64,000 nt of DNA, from assembly GCA_030144725.1 (NCBI GenBank), contig JASKMD010000029.1, forward strand, positions 6,433,538 to 6,497,537, given 5' to 3'. The position numbers and the translations under genes are program-made. The notes beneath the pieces were generated by a model. It saw only the letters and a list, made by a program, of their open reading frames with translations. It was not told the origin of the DNA and ran no database searches. Below, piece after piece: positions 22,553 to 31,941 of the stretch. Positions within the stretch are counted from its first letter, which is position 1; each line of letters starts with the position of its first letter. This DNA is from Haematococcus lacustris (taxonomy: Eukaryota; Chlorophyta; Chlorophyceae; Chlamydomonadales; Haematococcaceae).

Positions 22553-22679
22553 GAAGAAGAAGAAGAAGAAGAAGACTACGCCGGTGTTCACCGGCGCGCA
22601 TAAAGGGAGGAGCTACCGCCTGGGGCGCGGCCTGCTCCCACCATCACACATGCTTAGCAGCAATGCCCTCGCTGAACAT

Positions 22680-22975
22680 TTGAACTGATTTGGATCTCCT
22701 GGTCGCATCGCGGTTCAGCGCCCTGTGCCAGTATTGGGGCAACGTGGGTCAATGAATGTCTTCCCTCGTCAACCCCATGGACAGGAGCGCCGATAACCAT
22801 GGACCATGTCAGTGGCCAGTATGTCTGCCTGAGATGCATCTACTAAACGCTTAAGTGGCCTGTCCAAAAATCCGTTTCCGACCGATGTTTCGATCATCGG
22901 ACCTGTGGGTTATGGGCCCACCGCACTACCACTGTGCTAGTCGGAAGAGTGAACTAGAGTGAGGAGGAAGATACT
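22680..22975 (-). mobile_element. SINE, initiator-tRNA-Met-like head plus body B
   Basis: On the minus strand, 22946..22876 folds as a complete 71-nt tRNA: 7-bp acceptor TTCCGAC/GTCGGAA, a D-arm, anticodon loop CCCATAA (CAT) on a GTGGG/CCCAC stem, and T-loop ATCGAAA. C33, three G:C pairs in the anticodon stem and A54/A60 are initiator features. Behind it, about 22776-22848 contains the body B block (GCAGACATACTGGCCACTGA), shared with the copy at 56.7 kb. The upstream sequence CCTCCTCACTCTAGTTCAC is also shared, so the element starts before the tRNA. The left end is not defined. Confidence 0.65.
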
Positions 22976-22999
22976 ACATGCTGGCTAATCTACATAAAA

Positions 23000-23440
23000 A
23001 TTTATAGAGGGTCAAGATGAAAAATGTGCTCGGAATGGCCTGCGATTCTGCGTGCGACCTCTCCTAACTTCAACACCGCATCGTACATCGAGGAAATCGA
23101 GCGCGACTCACTGTGCAGTAAGATCGAAAGTCGTTCTGAATTTTGGAGGCCTTAAAAATAGAGATGAGTAGTGGGTCTGGTAATGTAGATGCCAGCGCGT
23201 CTACTCGCGATGTTTCGTTTTGAATGGTCTGGACGGCCCGTCAACCGACAGTTCAGTCAAACAAAGACCCCGAACCCCCGCGGAGATGAACATGACACAG
23301 GTTGGTCCATCATTTTGAACTGACAGCCGCAGTCCACTGGGCAAGGTGCACGTCAACCTTGCGCACTGCCTATACGGTAAAACATATTCAGCCTCTGCTT
23401 CAGCGCGACGGAGCCTCATGTCCCCAATGCACCTGATGGC
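23000..23440. other. intergenic DNA, nothing identified
   Basis: Non-repetitive sequence of ordinary composition lies between the SINE and the CAG-rich array. No exon chain or RNA gene was recognised. Confidence 0.4.
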
Positions 23441-23454
23441 AGGTGTCTAGCCTC

Positions 23455-24955
23455 GAAAAGCAGCCAGGCTAGCAGCAGGGGCAGCAGCAGCAGGGGCAGC
23501 AGCAGCAGCGGCGGCAACAGCAGCAGCGGCAGCGGCGGCGGCGGCGGCGGCAGCAGCAGGGCAAGCAGCAGGGGCAGCAGCAGGGGCAGCAGCAGCAGGG
23601 GCAGCAGCAGCAGGGGCAGGGGCAGCAGCAGCAGGGGCAGCAGCAGCAGGGGCAGCAGCAGCAGGGGCAGCAGCAGCAGCGGCAGCAGTGGCAGCAGTGG
23701 CAGCAGTGGCAGCAGCGGCAGCAGTGGCAGCAGCGGTAGCAGGGGCAGTAGTCGCAGCAGGGGCGGCAGGGGCGGCAGTGGCAGCAGGGGCAGCAGGCGC
23801 GGCAGGGGCAGCAGCAGCAGGGGCAGCAGCAGCAGAAGGGGCAGCAGGGGCAGCAGGGGCAGCAGCGGTAGCAGCGGCAGCAGTGGCAGCAGCGGCAGCA
23901 GCGGCAGCAGCAGCGGCAGCAGCAGCGGCGGCAGGGGCAGCAGGGGCAGCAGCGGCAGCAGCAGCGGCAGCAGCGGCAGCAGCAGCGGCGGCAGGGGCAG
24001 CAGGGGCAGCAGCAGCAGCAGCAGCAGCAGGGGCAGCAGCGGCAACAGTAGGGGCAGCAGCAGCAGCAGTAGGGGCAGCAACAACAGGGGCAGCAGCAGC
24101 AATGGCAGCAGGGGCAGCAGCAGCAGGGGCAGCAGCTGCAGGGGCAGGGGCAGCAGCAGCAGGGGCAGCAGCAGCAGGGGCAGCAGCAGCAGGGGCGGCA
24201 GTGGCAGCAGGGGCAGCAGGGGCAGCAGGCGCGGCAGGGGCAGCAGGGGCGGCAGTGGCAGCAGGGGCAGCAGGGGCAGCAGGCGCGGCAGGGGCAGCAG
24301 GGGCAGCAGCAGCAGCAGGGGCAGCAGCGGCAGCAGCGGCAGCAGCGGCAGCAGCGGCAGCAGCGGCAGCAGCGGCAGCAGCGGCAGCAGCGGCAGCAGC
24401 AGCAGCGGCGGCAGGGGCAGCAGGGGCAGCAGCGGCAGCAGCGGCAGCAGCAGCGGCAGCAGGGGCAGCAGGGGCAGCAGCAGCAGCAGGGGCAGCAGCG
24501 GCAACAATGGCAGCAGCAGCGATAGTAGCAGGGGCAGCAGCAACAGCAGCTGCAGCAGCGGCAGCAGCGGCGACGGCAACAGCAGGGGCAGCAGCGGCAG
24601 CAGCGGCATCACTGGCAGCAGCGGCGATAGTAGCAGGGGCAGTAGTCGCAGCAGGGGCGGCAGTGGCAGCAGGGGCAGCAGGGGCAGCAGGCGCGGCAGG
24701 GGCAGCAGGGGCAGCGGCAGCAGGGGCAGCAGCAGCAGAAGGGGCAGCAGGGGGAGCAGGGGCAGCAGCAGCAGGGGCAGCAGCGGCAACAATGGGAGCA
24801 GCAGCAATAGTAGCAGGGGCAGCAGCAGGGGCAGCAGCAGCAGCAGCATGAGCAGCACTTGCAACAGTAGGGCGGCAGCAGGGGCAGCAGCAGCAGGAGC
24901 AGCAAGGGCGGCATGGGCAGCAGGGACAGCAGTGGCAGCAGCGGCAGCAGCTCTG
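23455..24955. repeat. 1.5-kb CAG/GGGGCAGCAG compound array
   Basis: About 1500 bp consists almost wholly of GGCAGCAGC and GGGGCAGCAG-type trimer-phased units with higher-order blocks repeated internally. For example, the CAGGGGCGGCAGTGGCAGCAG block recurs near 23757, 24188 and 24245. Every trimer phase stays open, giving artificial poly-Ala and Leu-Pro frames of up to 546 codons. No flanking splice sites, start context or conserved edges suggest that it is translated. Confidence 0.9.
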
Positions 24956-24996
24956 GAACTTGCGGCTGCCGATCTGGAAATTGCGGTAGCATGAAG

Positions 24997-25209
24997 TTAC
25001 GGGTACACAAGAGGTGTACGAGCAGAAGCTACAGATGAGAGACAGATCGTGTGTTGCATCTGTGCTAAGACACTGCCATGCAGCCATGGACAGTTGGGAA
25101 TGCTGAATAGACTGTCCAACAGGTGTGGTGCCATGTGAACAAGGCCTATGCCATCCATTTTAACAAAAACGTGGAAACGTGCAGAACGACCGTTTAGTAC
25201 ACAAGGCAA
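24997..25209 (-). pseudogene. relic of a LINE reverse-transcriptase C-terminus
   Basis: The minus frame contains MDGIGLVHMAPHLLDSLFSI, which aligns by eye with GDGIGMNHTAPHLLNRQLST of the LINE fragment at 43.5-44.0 kb. It lacks the following zinc-knuckle part and has no usable flanks, so it is a truncated relic. Confidence 0.45.
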
Positions 25210-25940
25210 CGAAGCGCAAGGAGTGTACGGTTGAACCCCCGCAAGGAAAGCTCCCTAAAGGGCGTTTGGTGACAAAGTGGGTTGAAAGGCTCCTGTATTG
25301 CCTTAAGGGAAGAAGCTGAAGGAAGAACTGAAGCAGCAGGATGCCGTAAAGAACCAGGTCGTGTAGGTCTACTTGACTGGCTTCATCAAGTGGGTTGCAT
25401 CATTCGCATGTGGTGTCTGTGCTGCCTCTCCGTGCTGCCGCAGTTTACACTGAGAATGTGGTGTACACCAGGGTGTTTTATGCCTTGCCACCTGGCCCCG
25501 ACGACAATGAGGGCTGGTGACAGGCCAACTTGCATTGACTTGGCACTGAGCTGGCACCACTGCTGTTGCCACTGTGACTGCAGCTGCAATTGCTCTTGCC
25601 ACACACTGTTGCTGCACCCACACACACCGCACAGTGCAGAAGTTATAAGTGGACAGCATGCTCACACACATTTTTCAGATGCCAAGGGATGCAAAACGAA
25701 CATCATGCAAGCATGCCAACATCATTCATACACACATTGCAAGTGGACTTGGACATGCATAGTTTTGTTCGGCTGCATGCGGGCTTGCTTGACCGGCTGT
25801 CGGGCTGGTTGTTAAACAAATGTGGTGCGGCTGGAGGCCGCACATACATATGTTGCCTGCTGGCCGTCCGATGTGGGACGGGCCCACTGCCCTAGTCACC
25901 GTTTATATTTATTGTAATGTGTTTTTGTAGAGAGTACATT
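25210..25940. other. intergenic DNA with probable transposon debris
   Basis: No gene was supported. Nucleotides 25770-25930 (AAACAAATGTGGTGCGGC to an AT-rich end) resemble the tail of some element but match nothing else in the window. Confidence 0.35.
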
Positions 25941-26103
25941 TACAGTGCAAACAAAGCTCATTCAACAAGGAACAACATATCTGCCAATGGGTACCCTCAC
26001 TCAGCTACTACAATCAAGTTGAAGCATCCTCGGTCGCACCCTTGATGACTGCCAACCCCACACCGGTGGCACTCTTTCCCCCTAGACCATTGGGCACCCC
26101 ATC
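25941..26103 (-). mobile_element. SINE body A with a different 5' head
   Basis: The reverse complement matches 57881..58034 almost base for base: GGGTGCCCAATGGTCTAGGG, then GTGCCACCGGTGTGGGG, then GATTGTAGTAGCTGAGTGAG, ending near GAGCTTTGTTTGCACTGTAAA. The last ~130 bp is the body A also attached to the initiator-tRNA-like head at 62.6 kb. It lies directly upstream of the LINE ORF. Confidence 0.6.
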
Positions 26104-26140
26104 ATAACATCATAACATTCGCTCCTTAACTGAGGCTGAT

Positions 26141-28510
26141 GTGGAGCCCTTGTGTTTGTGCATGGCAGTCTTTAAGCAGGCCTCAGGTCAAGACATGAAC
26201 ACTGACAAGAGCACCCTCGTACACGTAGGCCACCCCACCACGCATCCTGCACCTAGTGTTGTATGCGGTATGCCTGTGGTCACCATACACAAGGCCCTAG
26301 GGGTGCACATCCACAATGACATTGATGATGTTCCACACACCACTTCCATTTGGACAAGGCTGATTGAGGGGGTAGAGCACTCCTTCTCTAAGTTGGCCCG
26401 CTTGCACATGTCAGCCATGTGTAGGGGCCTAGCGGCCTCCACGTTTGCCGTCAGTCGCTACCTGTTTCATGGGGAGTTTATGGGCCTCCCCCCCCCTCCC
26501 CTCCTGCAGCGCATCACCTCAGCCTCCCAGAAGCTGGTAGATAGGGGGGTCCCACCAGACAGCAGCACCCGCAGCCCCATGCCCGGGGTACCAGGCCTGC
26601 TCCTGTCCGGGGCGCCCAGCCAGGGGGGGTTTGGCCTCCTGCCATGGAAGCAACACATGCTGGCCCGCCATGCGGTGTGGGCGTGCAAGTTGCTGGGGTT
26701 CTTGGCCTGTGATGGCCTCCCCCTGCAGCCCATGCAGGTCCGCCGGCGCCGGGAGTTGCAAGCAGCCATGCAAGCAGCCACTCCCGGCAGGCAACGCCAC
26801 CTACGCAGCCAGCTGCAGCGCTTGCAGCGCCCGCCTCATCGGGCGGCGTGGATGTCCCTCACTCCCCTCATCCTCCTCACCGCCAGCCCCCACCTCCACC
26901 CTGCCTTCCACCTCCTAGCCCTAGCCCGGGCCAAGCCAGGCGTGAGCGGCAACCTCCCAGAGGCTGGCCTGCCTGGCCTCCTACGGCGCATTGTGGCAGC
27001 CCTCCGCGGGTTGGGCTGCCCAACAGACCTCACACCGGAGCTGCCGCTGCCAGTTGGGCCAGCATGCAGCCATATCCCAGTGTGGGGCAACCCGTTGCTG
27101 GCCATGGAGGACGCCCAGCAGCCCCCTGCCCCCTTCCCACAGCAGGCGGGGCCTCAAGCTTTGCAGTGGGTGGCAGAGTGGGCTACCACAGGCTTTCAAG
27201 AGCTGGCAGCCATCCCCTCCCTCACCAACCTCAGCAGCCTCCTCCACCTCTGCCGGGCCACTCAGCCAGCGGGTTGGGGGGACAGGGTGGGGTCCAGGGA
27301 GTGGCAGCGGGCGGTGTGGGGGGAGGAACAGGTTGCTAGGAGCATAGCTGTGGCCGTTCGAGCTAATCCAGCCCGCTGCGCTACAGGCCTCTTCGCCATG
27401 TGGGCCCGCCTGCCCACCAGTTGGCAGCAAGAGGTGGCACGGCAAGCTCCCTTGCCAGCCCCGACAGACCCCCAAACTCTGCAAAGGGTGGCAGTAGCCA
27501 TGGTGATGGACCGGTTAGGTTGGCTGCCTAAGGCCCCCCCCACGGGCAGGGCCCTTGCCCCCTCCCCTATCCCCATCCTTGAGGGTGCCACGGTCAAGTG
27601 CTTCACCCGGGTGCTCATGGAGCCGGTCACCATGCTGCGGGCGGAAGCCAACGCTCGGTTTGTCAAGGACGCTCTGGCCGGCATGTGGTCCCCTCCCCCT
27701 ACACCTACCTCTGCCCCCCATCTACCACTCCCCTCCTCACCCCCCGCCACTCAAGCTCAAGGGGAGGCCTGGCTTGCCTCACGCGTCCCCACCCTATGGA
27801 AGCTACCCTGGCTGAACTCATCAAAGGAGGTCATGTGGCGGCTAGCAGTCAACGGGGTCCCTTGTGCGGGGGGTCTCAACATCGGCATGGCTTGCCCATG
27901 CGGCTGGGAGCCTACGCGAGATCCCTCTCTCCAAGGGCAGGCCAGGGCTGATGCTCAAGGCAGTGCCATGAGGCGCCACACTTTCTGGGACTGCCCCCTA
28001 GCCTGTGCCGTAGTGCGCGAACTGCGCCGAGCCTTGCCCCCTGCTGTTCACCTCCACACTGCGCATGTCTGGCTGGCCATGTCACCTTGCACCACCCATG
28101 TCCACCAGGGGGTGTGGGATGTGGTCTGCTTGGCTGCTTTGGGAGCCATGTGGCGCGGTCGGCGGGTATGGTGGGCACGGCAACTAGCTGCTAGGGACCA
28201 TGCTGAAGCCCATGCCCTAAGACAAGCCTCCTTGGATGAGCTTTGGCATCTAGCTGACGCCCTACCTGATGCCACCCCTGCCTTGTCCCTACGTGACAGA
28301 GTGTGCCGCTATGTTGTAGGCGACTTCTGGTCTCAAGTGCAGGACTTTGTTGCATTACACACCATCCCCCACAACTGGCCTGCTGGGAACTCCATTCCTC
28401 ACAATCACCCTTTCATTTGCACCCATGGTGACGGCCAAGCCAGGCAGCTACGCACCCACCTGCCTGACATTGGAGCCATAGAGGACATGCTACCTGTTGA
28501 TTTGGACTGA
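26141..28510 (+). mobile_element. LINE (non-LTR retrotransposon) reverse-transcriptase C-terminal ORF, 789 codons
   Basis: This uninterrupted frame begins inside the reverse-transcriptase domain. FKQASGQDMNTDKS corresponds to the conserved F-x-x-x-S-G-x-x-x-N-x-x-K-S block and HKALGVHIH to the following L-G-V block. The catalytic F/YADD segment is missing, so the element is 5'-truncated. Downstream are the usual LINE thumb-like region (GGFGLLPWKQHMLARHAVWA) and a C-terminal zinc-knuckle-like CPCGW...RHTFWDCPLA. The rest has no introns. The ATG at 26141 is simply the first Met after truncation. The intact 2.4-kb frame suggests a recent insertion or selection on source copies. Confidence 0.75.
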
Positions 28511-28860
28511 GTTTGTTCTAGCCTAGCCTGGCCGTTGGGGGTAGTTGCCTTGTCTTGTCTCCCTTGTCTAGCTGGGCCTCCTAGTAGGCAGGTGGTGGGG
28601 ACGCTAAGGACGCCTTGAGAGCTTTGTGCCTTGTCCTTGCTGTCTGTCGCCTAGTGCAGTCCGGATAGAGTGTGGCAGGCCTGACAAGCGCTAGACCTCC
28701 CCCTGTACCCCCATGGTGCCCATGAGGGCTGGTTGCTCTGTGTGAGCGTGTGTTGCCCCAGACAGTGTGACGGTGGCCCTGCCACTGGTGCTGTAATGCC
28801 CCTCTCTCTCATAACTAACAGCTTCAATGCTTTGTAAGGTTAACGGCCTGTGCAAACTAC
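28511..28860 (+). other. probable LINE 3'UTR
   Basis: No open frame of note. It lies between the LINE stop codon and the shared 3' end of the Fanzor-like relic at 28800-28860, and is best read as the LINE 3' untranslated tail. Confidence 0.4.
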
Positions 28861-29530
28861 AAGGACCTATGCGTTATTGCGGGCCCGGCCATCAATACCC
28901 CGCCGGTACTCTGCAGTCCGGTGCAGCCGCTGCCTGCCCTTGGGCAGGCGGTCATTGACCAGCTTGTAGCGCTGCTGGTACTCCTTGCCAACGGTGGGCA
29001 GAGCCTCCAGTACCTTCCAGCTGCACAGCTCCAGGGGGCGCTGCATGCTCTCCCCAACGCGCTGCAAGTTCAGGCACCCGTTGGTGTCCCTGTCCAGCCA
29101 CCTACCCCATGGGGGGGCCTGGGGTCGTGGCACTGGGCCAGGTGGGGGCTGGGCAGGGGGCTGGTCCAGGGCTGGGGGAGGTGGTGGGGCCTGGGCGGGG
29201 GACCCCTGGGCTGGGGGAAGGGGAGGAGGGTTGGGCGGCACCTGTTGGCACCACGACAGGCCCCGCACATACTTAGCACGCCGCTGGCTCCAGGCTGGGC
29301 GCACCAGCCGCTGGTTGACCTGGCCTGCTGGGGGTACCCAGTCTGCGGGCCTGGGCCGGTCAGGTGGCAGGTGCAGCTCACAAGGCTGGCGGGCATGCAC
29401 TGACGAGCTGACACGGCTGGATCCACGATCACCAGCCTGTCAGGCCTGTCAAACCTGCTGGGCGTGCTGGGCTGCTCCACCACCCTGCGAAGACCCTCCC
29501 GCACCGCCCCCGCCTTGCTGAGCCCAGCTG
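28800..29530 (-). pseudogene. decayed TnpB/Fanzor-like ORF, copy 1 (C-terminal part)
   Basis: The minus-strand frame ending at 28867 reads HARQPCELHLPPD, ADWVPPAGQVNQRLVRPAWS, a Pro-rich linker, then RWLDRDTNGCLNLQRVGESM and GRARNNA. D-R-D-x-N-x-x-x-N is the RuvC-III motif of TnpB and eukaryotic Fanzor nucleases. Upstream, REGLRRVVEQ then FDRPDRLVIVD continues in another frame, so a frameshift separates the two just where a D-E-F-R-T-S-type segment would be expected. The 3' end (GGTCCTTGTAGTTTGCACAG to GTTAGTTATGA) is identical to copy 2 at 57.8 kb. No zinc CxxC pairs are visible. It is non-functional as read. The family call is from motif memory. Confidence 0.5.
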
Positions 29531-30596
29531 AGGCCTGAGAGATTAAAACTTGGTGTGCCAGGTGTATTGTAGTGCCAGGTTACGAGAGCAAAACACAATC
29601 ATGTGCCTTTGATGATCATAGTATCGTTTCATAATGTCAGGCCAGGCCTGGAGTGGGTGTACGTGCCCGACAAAGGCCCTTGTGCGCAAGTAGCGGCAAT
29701 GAGTCAAGTCAATCAAGTCAAGTCATCCCTTCAGTGAAGGCTTCACAAAGGGCATGTGTATGAGCAAGCAAAAGAGGGGCCCACACACAAGATGGCACAC
29801 AGCGCTCGAGCTAGTCATGGACGCAAAGCTATAGTGGGCAATAGTGATGGGGGTCACAGTGATGGGCTTGCAGCCTGTGTTTATTTGCATTCTTGCCGTA
29901 CTTTGTAACAGCAACAGGGCTGTAGGGTTCTGAGGCTGCAGTGGCCAAGGGCAAGGCTGCCAAAGCCAAATTAGCACCACAGCCAGGCAGGTGGCTGGAC
30001 AGGGACAGCTGAACATGCAGCGCATTGCGGAGCACCCAAGGCCCAGCAGCAGGTCCACAAGCCTGGGCTACAAGCGGCTGCGAGACCGGCCACCCAAGGC
30101 CCAGCAGCAGCAGCAGCCTGCTGTGGCACAGTATTGTGTGCCTTGCTTTGAGCTGTCAACATTAGTGCATGCAGGTCATGCCAGCTCTAGACCATAGCCC
30201 TCGCGGTCAGGCAATGGTGCAGGTGGTAGACACTCCTGCGCCATGTGCCATGTGCATGGGTATACTCCCCACAGCGCAATAACCAGAGTTTGAGTTGTCC
30301 CTAGTGGTACCTATGATGGGCCCTAGTGGTCTGACTCAAATGGATGAGGGGGCTGCAATGATACAGCGATATGATGCAGTAATTAGCCTTCACCCGTGCA
30401 TCAGCATCTCACATCGCCACCCATTCACAGCCACTGCCATATCACTGCCATATCATAATACAACCAATTAACCGTTAGTTACAAGCCGCCGAGCCCTTTA
30501 ACACAAAGCCGCTGCCCCACGTGCAACCATCACATACCTACCCCGAAGAACCTATCGAGCCCCCTATTAAGCATCTGACAGCGTGCCTTAGTGTCA
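29531..30596. other. transposon-derived intergenic DNA
   Basis: This region contains the C-terminal relic at 30012-30140, a copy of a shared element tail at about 30190-30350, and a fragment near 29650 (EWVYVPDKG) resembling one at 38120 (EWVRVHDKG). Nothing intact is seen. Confidence 0.4.
30012..30140 (+). pseudogene. C-terminal scrap of a second Fanzor-like subfamily
   Basis: LNMQRIAEHPRP, then LGYKRLRDRPPKAQ, then QQQQPAVAQ sits after a lost D-R-D-x-N motif. The N-x-Q-R-I and K-R-L-R-D-R-P-P-K-A-Q pattern recurs in decayed form at 43.2 kb. This is known to me as the tail of abundant algal transposon proteins of the same type as the 28.9 and 57.0 kb copies. Confidence 0.4.
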
Positions 30597-31857
30597 ATGG
30601 GAAAAAGCACCGGCCATGACCGACAGCCTCCCGATGTCAGGGCCTTACAAGCAGCAGAGGCCATGCAAACAAGAGGCGAGCGGCGCTCAGGAGCAGAGGC
30701 CATCTCATGCTTTGAGCAGGCAGTGGTGAGGCCGCTCTCCCTAGCCCTGGGGCCAGTAGGTCCGGGGTGACAGCAATGGATGGCAACCAGGGTAACCATT
30801 TATTCACAGCAGCTGCAACAGAAGTGGCGGTGGCAGCGGCAGCTGCATATTACACCGCTGCCGTCATTATGCTCGTTGCAATTGCTTGCGTCATAAAAGT
30901 TGATTGTTGCTATTGAACTACCATAGCGCAGTTCTGTTGCTGGCTGCATGCCCTGCTAGGCTTTGTTCCAGGAGGCAGCTTCTGGGCAGCTGTCGGCCGA
31001 CCAGCTGCTGACCGCACAGCTAGGCCTGGCAGAGAGCCTTCAGCAGTGGGCGGATGCGAAGATGGAAGCTGCCAGGCAGCTTCCGGATGAGAGCCTGACA
31101 CCGAGTGTGGAGCTGGAAGCCCGCCTGCTGGCCACCAGCCTGTATGAGCGGGCAGTGGCTGCCTACCACCAGGTGTGAAGCCCTCCAATGGATTGTTAGG
31201 TTGTCAGCCATCCAATAAATGCTGCCAACCACCCAGCTAACCACCCAGCTAACCGCCCAGCTAGCCACCCAGCTCATTACCCAGCTGACCGCCCAGCGAG
31301 CGCTCTGCCAGCCGCTTTGCCGACCACCCTGCCAATGGACTCAGCCACCACCCTGGCGCCCAACCTGGCAACCACCCTAGCAGCTACCCTGGCAGCTACC
31401 CTGGCAACCACTAGGTGGCGCGGCAGTATTTGGCTGCGGCAGCTGCTGTGCTGATGTGTCAGTACCAAACACATCAGGCTTTCCCAGGAGCAGCCAAGGC
31501 CAAGCAGCTCTTGCATCAGCCTGCTTGCCATGCTCAGGCGGGGTCAGGGAGAGCAGGGTCAGGGTCAGGAGTAGTTGCGGTGTGTGTTCCTGCAGGTGAG
31601 CCCTGGTGCAGCTGCCGGGTTGCCTGCGGAGGCGGCGGTGAATTGCGGCAACACGCTGTGCAGCTGGGCGGAGGCCCTGGTGCCGCAGCCAGGGGAGGTG
31701 GGGGTGCAGCGGCGCCAGTGTGGGCTGTACGAGCAGGCTGTGGAGCTGTATCAGGCGGCCTTGGCCCAGGTGAAGGGGCCAGGCGGGAGGGGGCGAGGCG
31801 CACATGGGAGACAGGTCTACCTGCTGCTGCTGCTTCTGCTGCCGCTGCTGCCTCTGG

Positions 31858-31941
<84 letters not shown>

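Noticed and set aside
23416..25087. 482- and 546-codon Leu/Pro and Ala-rich frames on the minus strand and 387 Ala-rich codons on the plus strand
   Set aside because: Low-complexity trimer array is stop-free in several frames on both strands; no independent evidence of coding.
30530..30799. Minus-strand 89-codon frame
   Set aside because: It is the shadow of the first TPR-gene exon.
31415..31480. Extra TPR-gene exon VARQYLAAAAAVLM
   Set aside because: No acceptable donor follows, and skipping it joins the neighbouring TPR exons in phase.
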